Shown piece by piece: positions 1 to 11,585 of a DNA stretch of 64,000 bases. Numbering within the stretch: the first letter of the stretch is position 1; each line of letters begins with the position of its first letter. The notes under the pieces are model-generated. The model worked only from the letters and a program-made list of their open reading frames with translations, had not been told where the DNA came from and did no database searches. The DNA is from Phycomyces blakesleeanus NRRL 1555(-) (Eukaryota > Mucoromycota > Mucoromycetes > Mucorales > Phycomycetaceae): assembly GCF_001638985.1 (NCBI RefSeq), contig NW_017265141.1, positions 551,001-615,000 of the forward strand. Direction: 5' to 3'. The position numbers and the translations under genes were made by a program.

Positions 1-200
1 CGGGGCCAGAATTGATTATTACTATTAGTTATATATATTGGGTAATACAGTGCTGTGAACCCAAAATATATGTATATAATTCCGCCAGTTCTTTATATAT
101 ATTTGTTGTTGTTATGGTTTCTTTTGTGTTTTTGTGTACACAAGTACACAAGTACATATATATATATATGTCTATTTATGTGTCTGTTTATGAGACTTGC

Positions 201-1099
201 CTATGACGTGCCAAGGCACTGCTGTCACTAAACCGTTTCTCGCAGCCATCGAATTCACACGCGTGCGGGCGTTCCCCGGAGTGTGTCCGTAGATGAACAG
301 TAAGGGCAGATCTCTAATAAACAATAATTAGTTATCTATTTAATTATCCTTAAATCTATTTTTTTATTGTAGGTTATTTTGCTACTGTATTATATTAAAC
401 TATTTGCTGAGCAAAGCCATCTAGTATAATATAATACAATACAATACAACACAATATAAAAGAAATGAATTTGCTTTTTTGCTTTTTTTTTCTTTTCCTT
501 TTTCCTTTTCTTCTTTTTCTTCTTTTTGTCTCTTTTTGGGTTATAGCTTTGTACCTGTATAAACCGCTTTTCGCAAGACTGGACGTTGCAAGCAAAGGGC
601 CTAAATAATAGTTAAAATTTTAATAATAATATATAAATAAATATTGATTTTGAAGAAATAAAACAGAGATCATTATTCATTATTCACTATCAGCCAAAAC
701 GTCTGCCTTTGGATATACACACACACACACATATATATATATATATCTTTTTTTTTCTTTGATTTTGATTTTGATTTTGATTTTGCTTCTTCTCCCCCAC
801 AATAAAAGAAAAGTGGTACATAAAATTATATGTATTCAACAAAAAAGAATAAATTGATATTATATCTATCTGTATTTTTCATACCTGTCATTTGTATGGG
901 TGCGGTGATGACGGACAATATCAGATGGGCGAGCTACAGTTATAAGAAAACATATATATATATATATCGTTAGTCTTTTATATCGAATTTGTGGTAGCTG
1001 ATCGTCGTTACCAAAGGATTTCTCGCAACCTGGCCAATCGCATGGATAGCGTAGTTTTGCACTGGACTTTTCGCTGTGAATAAGTTCGATGATATCCAT
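201..1099 (-). CDS. C2H2 zinc-finger protein, partial (3' end outside window)
   Basis: Four exons in phase on the minus strand: 1012..1099, 885..933, 555..600 and 201..313. They encode three tandem C2H2 fingers of the C-x4-C-x12-H-x3-H type. Finger 1 starts [10 protein letters not shown] and ends VRHHRTH, finger 2 starts [10 protein letters not shown] and ends VHLRTH, and finger 3 starts [10 protein letters not shown] and runs into ARHR. Linkers are TNDRPF and SGERPH. Introns cut inside fingers 1 and 2, and the finger spacing is correct only after splicing, which supports the model. The start at 1099 is the first in-frame ATG; an upstream exon is possible. The last visible exon ends at a likely GC-AG donor (AG/GCAAGT), so the gene continues left of base 1. 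Family: probably a DNA-binding transcription factor in the nucleus; target unknown. Confidence 0.8.
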
Positions 1100-3815
1100 G
1101 GCAACAAATAAGGAAGTAGTAGTAACGGTTGATAATTATGATAATATTGTTGCTATGGTGAATATATATAAAAGCTAAAAAATTAAAAAAAAATAAAAGT
1201 GTAAAAAAAAATGTAAAATAAAAATAAAAATAAAATGAAAATGTAAAATAAAAATAAAAATAAAATAAAAATAAAATGAAAATGAAAATGAAAATGAAAA
1301 TGAAAATGAAAATGAAAAGAGAGGGATTGATATATTGTATTCGATATAATTGAAATGATTTGTAATGAATTGTTATGAGCTCTTTATGAAAGTGATATGG
1401 TTATTATATTTATGTATATTTATATATTTGTGTGTGTATATAAAAATGTATGTATTTATGTATAATGTATAATGTAGATATATAGATGTGTATATATGTA
1501 TATATATTGCAGGGCCAGTGAACGTTGGATTGACAGATCTGCAGGGTATATGGTTGAAGTTTATGAATAGCTACTATTGATTCATAAATATAATATAATA
1601 TAATAAAAAATAAAATAAAATAAAATAAAATAAAAAAGAGTGTTTGAAGAAATAAGAATAAGAATAAGAGAAAATAAAATAAAATAAAATGGTTGAATAG
1701 AAAGGATTTTTGTTACCAGGCCAAGTAAGTGACGTCTTTAAGTACAGAGGGTATTTTTTCTTTTTTCTTCTCTTGCCAAATAAAGAAGATTCTCGTAACT
1801 TTATATATATGTATTAACAATAGAATGAATAAGTGAATAAATAAATAAAGCGAATAGACATGTGCAAGTTAGAGAACGATATTTTACAACGATATTTTTT
1901 TTTAGGTTTTTTTTATATTTTTATTGTATTCTTATTTTGGTTCCAAGGAATAGGAATACGCTTATCCAATCAGAGTCGTCCTTATATTTCCTTATTATCA
2001 TTATATTATATTTTATCTTATCAGAGATTGAGATATATATATATATATATATATATTCTATATATTTATGTATTTATGTTTATATATATAAATTAAAATC
2101 TATATTATATATATATATATAAAGACTTGTTTTTGGTAATTATTTTGGAGCAATATCAGTGACACTTGAAACCAAATAGAGAATATTATTTTTATATATA
2201 CACAGATTCACACATATATATACAATTATAATCATATTCATATTCATCATCATAAATCTATCCAGAAATTCGATACACAAAACCCTATCATATTCAATTA
2301 AGGACTCATCATAATACTAATAAAAAAAATTGAGTTGAAAAGTTTCATTGTATTTGCGCCTATTTTTTTGTACCTTGACAACCGATCAAAAAAAAGCACA
2401 CACACACAAATATACACAACAATATAATTTTGGTTCCAGAAACTCGGTTACAGAAACTCATTCAAATATATATATTTATTTATATATACACATCTAAACT
2501 AGAATATATATTTAATCAAAATCAGAATCAAAATCAATCAATTCTACTGTGTAGTGTGCAGTGTGTATATAAGTATGTGGTGTATAGATATGTGTATAGA
2601 TATGTATATGTGTGTTTTTGCTAGAAGCCAATTGTAACATCAATTGACCCAAACAAATAGGATAAATAGTTTAGAAGCACATGTAGTGCTTTTTATCTCG
2701 AGAATCCCGTCGGTTATCCAGGATAGTTATCTAATTGGTAAGAAGTTATTACTCGTGCAAAATTTACCTTTGCAAAAATAATAATATATGTATTTACATA
2801 TTTGTACAAGTGATACGGATTAACTCAGTAATTTCGGCAATAGAGGCACAGGATTTGTTCAATATTATTATTACCATTATATTTAAATAGGAAGAAAAAA
2901 TGTGTAATTATTCAAATTTATGATTATCTCCATTTCTTTCTCTCTTTTATATATATATTCTATGGCCTAGAAAACAAATAAACCGAACAAAAAAAAACAC
3001 GCATTTATAATCGTAATTTTTTCTTTTAACTTTTAATACTATCATTCTGCCCACAAAATTTATACAAATACATACAAATATATTGTCTTTAAACAGTAAT
3101 ACTATCAATAATTTAATAGCTTTCTGTTATGAACTGTATTAAATGCAATTCATTATTCATATTACTCGTTAGACTTTTGGTTATCCGAATCCACCAAAAG
3201 TCCCAAGCTTGTATGTGTGAATGCTTATAAATACACAATGACTACAATAGAAATCAAATACAACTGTCAATTGGTCAATGCCGACATCTCTTTTGTATTA
3301 TTATTTTTTCTTCTTCGATATTTTTAATTTGTGTCTTGTGTAAAATACCAATTATGTAAATATTAAATATAATATATACACAGATACACAGATACACATA
3401 TAGATAGAAAGAGAGAAAGAAAGGAAGGAAGGAAGAATATGCTTCAACATGTGATAATTTTTGTAGAAGAAGAAAAAAAGACAAAATATATTGTCCAACA
3501 GTTCTGCAACTTCTCCTTATTTTGGCAAAACCCAGGCTCTCCTTAGTTGTCTCCTTAACAGAAAAAAAAAGGAAAGAATAAAACTAGTCCGCCCTCTTCT
3601 TTTTTGAATATCAATCTCGTTCTTTCTTCTCAAGACCCTGTAGAATGACCCATTTAAGCGATTTTAGCTTCTTGCGTACGTACCCGAAAAAAAACATATA
3701 TAGGAAAAACAAGAAACTAAAAAAGTGAATTGAATTGAATTGAATTCATGTATTGTTTTTGGGAATAAAAATATAATGATAATGATAATGATAACGATAA
3801 TAAGAGAGGGTCGTA
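1100..3815. other. AT-rich intergenic region with simple repeats
   Basis: No supported gene. It holds an AAAATG/AAAATA short-unit repeat near 1200-1320, TA runs near 2035-2055 and 2105-2125, and homopolymer tracts. Short open frames here are low-complexity Ile/Tyr strings. A less AT-rich patch at 1510-1570 could be a 5' exon of the zinc-finger gene but cannot be proven. Confidence 0.7.
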
Positions 3816-5662
3816 ATGATGGGATATCTCTACGTTTGGTATCTCTACCGTCTTTTGACAATGAACTACTTCTCATACTACTTTTCGAAAAGAGTCAAAC
3901 TGGCGGAGGTGAAGAACATGATTAGTCTATTGGTTTTCCTGATGATCCCAATCCAATTGGCAATCGGTACACCCGAAGATTTATATATATATATAGTTAT
4001 AGTTATAGAAAGAGGCCAATGTGTCTTATTCTTATTCTTCTTCATTTCGTTCTATTTCCTTCTTGTGTGACTAAGTAGAAAAAAGGATATCCTTTGTAGA
4101 CACAACATCGTGCAAGATCAAGTACCAAGAAGGACTTTTCGGCTCATCTGGCACAATAATCTCAAAACCAGAACATTTATGGACACCTTCAAACCAGATG
4201 CTAGTTACACCGACATGTAAGAAGAATAAATTTTTCAATCCAAATCATTCTTTATTTGGCTTTATACACTTTATATATTTTATATCTATTCAAACAAACC
4301 AAATGTGTATTTGATTATTTTTAGACTATGGTTCATCAGTTGTTTTATCCACGCAAATGTTAGGTTCTTTTTATTTTGTATATATCCATACTTCTCTCTC
4401 TCTGTGTGTGTGTGTGTTTTATATTTGTACACACACACAGAGAGAGAGAGAGAGAAAGAAGTATTCCATATACACACGCACATACTATACAGATTCGGAC
4501 TAAGACTTTAACCATCTTTTTAGGTGCGCAATCATACTCTTACAATGCTACTGGGACTACCTATCAAAGTCACTGATTAGATTCAATTTTATGAAAAATA
4601 CCGAGAATCTATTCTACATGATCTGGTAATTTTATTTTATTTTGAACGAATTATCTAAAATATCCAGACCTGTAAAAAAGGATTCCGTGAATTGTGACTC
4701 ATAATTGCCATATAATTATGTCTTATTCTTGGTCTTTATTTTATGACTACTGCTAGCTACTAACTACTATTAACTTAATAAAAACCATTTACAGGGCAAT
4801 CTCCAACCTTATTGTCTTTCCCATGCTACAGTGGTTTCTTTCCCAGATATCTTCAGATTACATGTGGAGAGAATCTATCCCGAATCTAATCTACGGCATT
4901 GGTAATCTACTTCCGTTCCCGACAACATACGATCTTTTATTTATATATCTAATTGAAACAACATTTCTAGAAATCATGGTATTAGCCTTTGTAGGACTCA
5001 ATTCTCACCTCAGATTCGAAAATCTTTTACGGAACAGTACTTCTTTGGAAAACTTGGGTCCAATTGAATATGTCGTTCGCCACTTTCAGGTATTCTATAA
5101 TAATACTACTTTTACTTTGAACAAATCTATACAAAGCCAGCCAATGTATTAATGAACCAAGTAATTTATCCATTAATGAATTATCTAAAAAAATAATAAT
5201 ACATTTTTTCAAGCAACTCAATATCCTCTTGACATTTGCACTATTCATTTCCTCTGCAGCTCACATTGCACTCTACTGTGATGGTCTAATGGGGCAGTCA
5301 CCAATCTCACACAAATTTATATCAGATTTTCTCATCTGTAATAGTAAGTCAATTCCCTGGTACAGCATCTTATTTCTGGTTATTCCACGCTAAAACACTT
5401 TCTCTTTTTCTTTCGCTCTCTTTGTCTCTATATGTCTATATACATATACATATACATATACATATAAACAATACCAGTTAGTACAAGTAATATCTTAATA
5501 TGGTTTCTTGTTGTGCTCATCATTCACCCTAATCTCACAATTGTTCAAGGCAGTTCAATAATCTTGCTGTCTGAAATCCTGTCCGAGAGCAGGGACTTGA
5601 CTGATCCAGTCAACTCACACGGACCAGTATCAGATATTGAAAGTATTTGTGCACCTTTTTGA
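3816..5662 (+). CDS. Predicted multipass (about 6-7 TM) membrane protein, function unknown
   Basis: Seven exons join in phase: 3816..3966, 4117..4216, 4325..4363, 4524..4625, 4795..5089, 5214..5343 and 5478..5662, giving about 333 residues. Hydrophobic stretches occur near MISLLVFLMIPIQLAI, LWFISCFIHAN, CAIILLQCYW, LIVFPMLQWFL, LLFIYLIETTFLEIMVLAFV, LLTFALFISSAAHIALYC and ILIWFLVVLIIHPNL. They are separated by short polar loops, and the tail is acidic/Ser-rich. The layout resembles seven-helix membrane proteins such as receptor-like proteins, but I do not recognise a family signature. The start is the first ATG of exon 1; the next codon is also ATG. The donor of exon 3 (AG/GTTCTT) is weak, so that junction is the least certain. 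Identity as a GPCR is only a possibility. Confidence 0.65.
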
Positions 5663-7085
5663 AACATCCTTGTAAATAATATATACGTATCTATTACACA
5701 CACATATATATATATGGGAATACCGAATATCCAGGCACCCAATATGTCGGTTAAATCCGATTTCAGCCCCACAGTCCACATTCCATTCCCATGATTATTA
5801 TCGCCATCATTTTTGATATTGCTACTACTATTAATATTGATATTATTATTTGGAGCAATAAAAAAATAAATAAAGAAATAACGGAAAATAGATAACCAAT
5901 CAACCAATCAACCAAACAGCCAGCCAGCCAGTCAGTCAATTAACTGAATTATTTAGTTTCTGTACACTAGTCTAATCCAATCAAGAGAACCCAGTTAATG
6001 GGTCTCATTGCCAAGCCCAGTCACTTAACTGTTTTCTTTTATCTTGCTTCAATGTATTGTACTATATTGTACTGCACTGTACTGTTTTTTTTCACTTTAC
6101 TTTTCTGTTCTTCCTTTGTTTGTCTCCAACTAGAAATGGGTACCCTTTTTTTAGCTTTTTATTTCTTTTTTTATACTTTGGGGAACATGTCTATATTCTA
6201 AATGGCTTGCCAAATCAGTCTACCAGTCCGCGAACTCGGCCAAAACACAGTACAAAGTCTTCATAATACTTTCTTTGTCCCTCTGTCTATCTAAAATAAT
6301 AGTACTATCATATTATATTATGGACACTCTGTAAATGTAGTCTAGGTAAAAGTGTATTAATCATGCTGCTATTCATATTGTTACAGTTGCAGTTGCAGTT
6401 GCAGATACTGATCCTATTTCTTTTACTAGTACTAGTACTAGTCCTAATAATTATACTGGTGCTGATACTATTATTTTGCTTCAATTGTCTGGAACCTGGA
6501 AATTATATATTTTTTAAAGTAAACACTTGTTTTTCTTCTTCTGCTTCTTACTTTACTTATTTTTTTTAATACTTATAATTCATGCTAATTCCGTTGAATG
6601 ACTTGTTTCTTTTTTAATTTTTGAAACGTGAAAGACACCAATTTTTCTTGATAATTCCGTTTATATAAAATAATAATAGTATACTTGATAGGTTTGCGCA
6701 GTACAAATAATTGGCAAAATAGACATGTACTAAAAACATAAACCTAATAAATTATATAAAAGCCATTAAACGTGTTACATTAAATGACATTTTTCCCTCA
6801 TATTTAGAAAAAGAAAAGAAAAAACAAACAATTGAATACATAAATCAAAGCCTATTACCACCCCGTTTTTTCTTTCTTTTAGTTATTTGCTATTCTCATT
6901 ATCATCTCATTTGCCTGCTGAGCAAATAATAATAATAATAAGAAATGGATATAATAGGAAAATGAACACAAAGTTGGTGTAGCGTTTGTCTATTAATAAA
7001 AAGAAAAGAAAACGAGAGAAAAGATCAAGGCTTGTGTTATATTTCTGTCATTCAATTACAAGAATAGTAATAGGTGTAGGAAGAC
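5663..7085. other. Intergenic, no gene seen
   Basis: AT-rich with short tandem runs: (ACATAT) just upstream, CTAGTA triplets near 6425-6440, and TAA repeats near 6927. Open frames here are low-complexity. No domain-bearing reading frame was found on either strand. Confidence 0.6.
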
Positions 7086-7271
7086 TAAGGGCCTTCTCAA
7101 GCACTCGCCAAAGACCTAAAAGTTGGCGTTGAAATCCAAATATTAGCGAAGATTTCCGAATTTAGCCAATTTTGTTGGCGAAGGTTACTAATTTAAGAAG
7201 CTCTCGCCAATCCGTATATGGAAATCACCGCCAACATTTAGGACCTTGGCGGGTGCTTGAGAAGCCCCTAA
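7086..7271. mobile_element. PIF/Harbinger-like MITE (180 bp, TAA target duplication)
   Basis: The 7089..7268 core starts GGGCCTTCTCAAGCAC and ends with the near inverse complement GTGCTTGAGAAGCCCC. The inverted repeat extends about 40 bp on each side, to AGTTGGCG / CGCCAACA, with a few mismatches. The element is flanked by TAA at 7086-7088 and 7269-7271. A 3-bp TAA/TTA target and termini beginning GGG match the PIF/Harbinger (Tourist-like) class. There is no coding capacity, so it is a non-autonomous element. The internal part contains further short GGCGA/TCGCC motifs that could extend the hairpin. Confidence 0.75.
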
Positions 7272-10200
7272 GAAGAGTAAAAATAAGAAGATGATGGAAA
7301 GGCTAATAGAAACAAAGAAAGAAGAGTAACAAAAAAAATTATAAAGTTACACTGTGAACACAAAAAAAAAATACAAAAAAAAAATTAGAGTATCAACGTG
7401 GGATTGAATCTCAGGATAGATTTGATGGTTGGCTGTGAGTTTTGCTAACAATTTTTTTTTTGTGTTTTGTGTTTTGTTTTATAGGAAATGTTACTCCAAA
7501 AAAAAAAACTCATATAATTTTGTACACTTCACGGAAAAAAAAATCAAATCATAAGTATTTTCTCAACACTTGTTTGAATAGATATTTCTGGTATTGTACT
7601 TCTTCCAATAACGAATAAAGCAGCATGAATTGATATAAATATATAACAATGTTATAGTAAAAAAAAAAAAACAAAGAAAAAAACACAGAATAGAATAGGC
7701 AATTGATCATTTGAGAGTATGAGAGTATAAATTATTCAAGACTTTCAGAAAATCATCTTTGGAGAACCGTGCGTTTTTTTTTTTTTTTTTAAAAAAAAGA
7801 TTTTTTTTTTTGCTAATATTTCGGCAACAATATACCGATGAGAATCGTTTTGGTTTCAAAATAATTATTAGTTTGAAACTGAAATGATCTTTTTAATTTT
7901 TTTTTAAGAAATTTAAATTAATTAATAAGATCATAGGAAATATATAGCTTATTAAGCTACCTGGAAAGTCTCAATTGTACACAAGGACATTACAGACAAG
8001 TAAAGACTTTGTGTATTTGATACTACTGTTAAATAAACAGATAGATAAATGTAATATATGTACAGTATCTACATTTGTTTCGTTTTTATCAATAGTGAAA
8101 ACGAAAGAGAATAATAGTAATAATCAATGACCAGATAAATACATCAACCGTAATGATAGCAGCATTAGGTCTATTATCACTATTGTCATCACTATCACTT
8201 TGTTATTGCTGGAGATTTAGTGTAGACCAGCTCCATCAATCGTCAATTCATTTCTTTTCATTTTTAGTTTTTGTGAATTGATTGAATGAATGCTTCATTG
8301 GTTATAATGTTGAGCATGTCCGATTGTTACTTGAATAAATAGATAAGTAGTATTATAGTCTTTATTTTACGTAATGGCTCAAAGGTTCAAATGGCTTGGG
8401 CCTAATCTAATTCAGCGCCTTGAATGGAAATCTCAAATTGGTCTAAGAAATGTACAATGTATAATTCAAAAAAAAACATGTACATGATTGCGTCAGCATC
8501 ATTGTACTTATAAACAATCAATGAATCGGATTATAAGATTGTAGTAAAATGCGTCGTGTATCAAGCAAGTATTCTGGAGTATAAATCCCTGCCAAATTAC
8601 ATGCATTGTTGAAGAACATAAAAGAGAAGAAGCAATAAAAAAAAAAGAATAAGAACAGAAAATAAAAATGGGGTGGTCATTTCTTTGACACATTGTTGCT
8701 TATTTTAACCGTCTTGTTCTTTTTTCTGTTTTACAGATCATTGGTTGTTAAAAGAAAAGTATTGAATCTAAAGAAAATAACGGGGGTTTCGAGTAATAAG
8801 TTTTTAATTTTAATTTTATTTGTATATATATATATATACATATGTTATTCTAATTAATATAAAGATTATTGGCTATACGCATTTGGGATTCTTATATAGG
8901 ATACCCTCTTCTTCTTACTACTGTTTTGGTTGTTACTATAATACTTTGGATATCAACAAAATACCTTTTTGTTATCAATTAAATGCTGTTCTTCAAACTC
9001 ATGCTTTTTTGTTTCTATTAAATCATGATACCTTGAAATCAGATCAATACTTACCATTACTTCTTTCTTTCTTAAAAAAAAAAGGTACTTTTAGAGCGAA
9101 GCAATAGATTCATACCAGCCTGAGCCATTATTTGCTGCGACACTTCTTTTTTTTTAATTATTTATTTTTAGAACTTTGTATAGTGTTATTACTTTCTTTT
9201 AATTGTTAGAGGAAGTACAACACTGATATATTTAGTAGGTGTGATTTACTTTTAGGCAAACTGTAAATAATAATAATAATATTAATAAAAATAAGTCTGA
9301 TACACAATCTTCAAACTGTAGAAAGAGCAGGCCATTTAAAATACAATGTTGCAAGAAATTACTATCCGAACCTAATTACAACCCACTCTTTAAATATACA
9401 TATTAGAGTAATTTTTTCCTTCATTTTAAACAATAAGCAATATTATCATTTATCTAAATTATTGCCGGAAATTTTTTATCATTTTTGTGTAGGTGTTTAG
9501 TTCCCTTGATTGTTAATAATAATAACAATAATAATAATTGAGTACAAAGCTACGTATCTTTAACTCACCATTATTTTATATTTTATCTTATTTGAGATAA
9601 AAAGCTTAATATATTTAGAAGAAGAATAAATCTATACTTGTATATAAAATAAACAGATACACAAAAACTACAAGGAAATTGTACAAACAAACCAATATAT
9701 ATAACGGAAATGAGTAGAGCGAAAATAGAAATAGTGCGTCTTCAAACACCAATAGGACAAAAGGACAAAAGGACATAAAGACCAAAACATATCGGGTTTT
9801 ATTGCTCATCTAATGTAAGTATCTCTTGAGGTCCAGTACCAATAACACCGATAAGAAAAAGTATATATTTATTTGTGCATGTGTGTGTGTGTGTGTGTGT
9901 ATTCAACTATAAAGAATCAAAATCAATACTTTGTTCAACCGGGTGAGAAATATTTCCTTTTATTGTCATCATCTTTATCCCTTATCCAATAATAAGAATA
10001 ATAAGAACGATAATAATAGTAAGATAGAATGACTTGATAACAATGAACTCAAAAGATTTTTTAAAATTATTTTTGATATATTACTACTTTGATGTGGATT
10101 TACCGGAAATTCGTTTACTCTACTTGATATAAATGAAAAACAAGACTGTTCCAGTCGTCCAATATATCAATTAAAATAATAATAACAAGAATAAAGCTAA

Positions 10201-10273
10201 TAATCCAGTACAATTCAATCCAATCATATACAATACACAGTATATTTACACATTTTGTTTTAGCAGACACATA
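7272..10273. other. Long AT-rich intergenic region
   Basis: No gene that I can support. It holds a T17/A8/T11 homopolymer block at 7774-7812, a TA run near 8823-8836, TAA runs near 9263 and 9510, and a (GT)n run at 9880-9900. Short frames such as 8820-9107 start from TTG and show no domain. Confidence 0.6.
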
Positions 10274-11585
10274 TACACTCGAGTGTAATAGGTCATTGGA
10301 CGGTCTTCTAATTTTCAAAATTATTTTTCAAGCATATTATGGACGATATTTTCTTTTCAATAATGTTGATAATAAAATGTGCTTAGAATAAAGCAAAACT
10401 TAGAGAAAACATAGTTTATTATATATATATTTAAGAGAAAATGTATGAGCTCTAGTAATGAGTTGTGTCACCCCCTCTCTCGATTACTTCTTTAAGCCTA
10501 TCTGGCATGCTGGCTACCAAAGTTTCCAGAACTTGAAGTGGTATCTTCAACCATGTCTTGTGGATTACCGCTTCAAGTTCTTCCACATTGGTTACTTGTG
10601 CTCTATTCTTGCGAAGTTTCCTCGCAAGATGAGCCCAAATATGCTCGATAGGATTAAGATCTGGGCTCTGGGCAGGCCAAAAATTAAAGCTATCTATTAG
10701 ACACCTCTCTTTTTTATACCATGTGGCATAAGCGCCCGTGTGGCATGGTGCACCATCCTCTTGGAACAAAAACTGTTTGTTATTATCCCTGGACAGTTCC
10801 TCGTACCAGGGAAGAAAGTACTGAGCCAAACAGTCTATGTACTTGTCTTGATCGATGTTTCCTTTCAATGTTACCAAGGGGCCAAGACCCCCACCCCAGA
10901 AACAACCCCAAATCATGACGGAACCCTTACCAAACTTGTATGTTTGGACAATATGGTTCTTGTCAAACCTCTCGCCAGTCTTTCTGATGACTCTGACTCT
11001 TCCATCATTGCCACCTACCATGAATCTGAACTCGTCTGACCAGACAACTGACTTCCACTGCTCAACAGTCCAATTCACTTTGTCAAGGCACCATTTCAGC
11101 CTGTTTTCCTTCTGTTTCTCGGTCAACCCTGGCTTGCGAGCTGCTGAGTGAGAACTAAAGCCAAGAAGTTCCATGTTCTTACGGAATGTAGTCATGCAGA
11201 TGGAGATTCCCACATCGACTAATCTCTGATGCTGAGCCGCAATTGACACGAATGGCTCACTACGAAATGAGCGCACCATCGCAGATTGTGTTCTCTTTGT
11301 AACCTTTGGTTCCCTTCCTAGACGTGTCAAGGGCTTTAGAGATTTCTTCATATGTAGCGTCCTTCTCCCATTGACCTATAATTCGGCCCCTAATGAACGC
11401 ATCTAGCTCTTGTCTTTTGGGTTTTGTGATGCTAGAAGTTGGTGGAGTCATTTTGTGCTTTTGTTTTATTTGTTTAAGAGTTTTTAGTGGTTTTACAAAG
11501 AAAAGAATATTTTGATAATGCATAAAAAAAATCAAAAAATCAAAAAAATCTGTGACCGTCTAATGACCTATTACACTCGAGTGTA
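10274..11585 (-). mobile_element. Tc1/mariner-type DNA transposon (1308 bp, TA duplication)
   Basis: The element core is 10276..11583 with TA on each side (10274-10275 and 11584-11585). The terminal inverted repeats are 30 bp with one mismatch: CACTCGAGTGTAATAGGTCA then TTGGACGGTC on the left, TTAGACGGTC on the right. The first ten bases, CACTCGAGTG, are themselves a perfect palindrome. One minus-strand transposase gene lies inside and is broken by a deletion (see that entry). The near-identical ends suggest fairly recent insertion. Confidence 0.9.
10452..11453 (-). pseudogene. Tc1/mariner transposase, DNA-binding domain deleted/frameshifted
   Basis: Two overlapping minus frames make up the transposase. 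The N-terminal frame starts MTPPTSSITKPKRQELDAF and carries the first helix-turn-helix (ATYEEISKAL). The 299-codon frame ending at 10452 carries the linker LGREPKVTKRTQ and the whole DDE domain. Catalytic residues are visible: Asp in WSDEFRF, Asp in FQEDGAPCHT, and Glu in SPDLNPIEHIW, with 36 residues between the second Asp and the Glu. Where the frames overlap (near 11330-11350) the protein jumps from the first helix-turn-helix directly to the linker. Roughly the second DNA-binding helix region is therefore missing and the frame is shifted. The catalytic domain remains fully open. As it stands the gene would not give a DNA-binding transposase. Confidence 0.85.

Noticed and set aside
5545..5907. 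120-codon minus-strand frame overlapping the membrane-protein 3' exon
   Set aside because: Antisense of exon 7 plus AT-rich spacer with Asn/Ile runs; no splice partners.
8820..9107. 95-codon frame with LLNHDTLKSDQYLPLLLSFL
   Set aside because: Starts at TTG after a TA repeat, has no domain and no splice partners. Treated as chance.
10458..11151. Plus-strand open frames across the Tc1-type element
   Set aside because: Shadows of the minus-strand transposase, which carries the DDE motifs.
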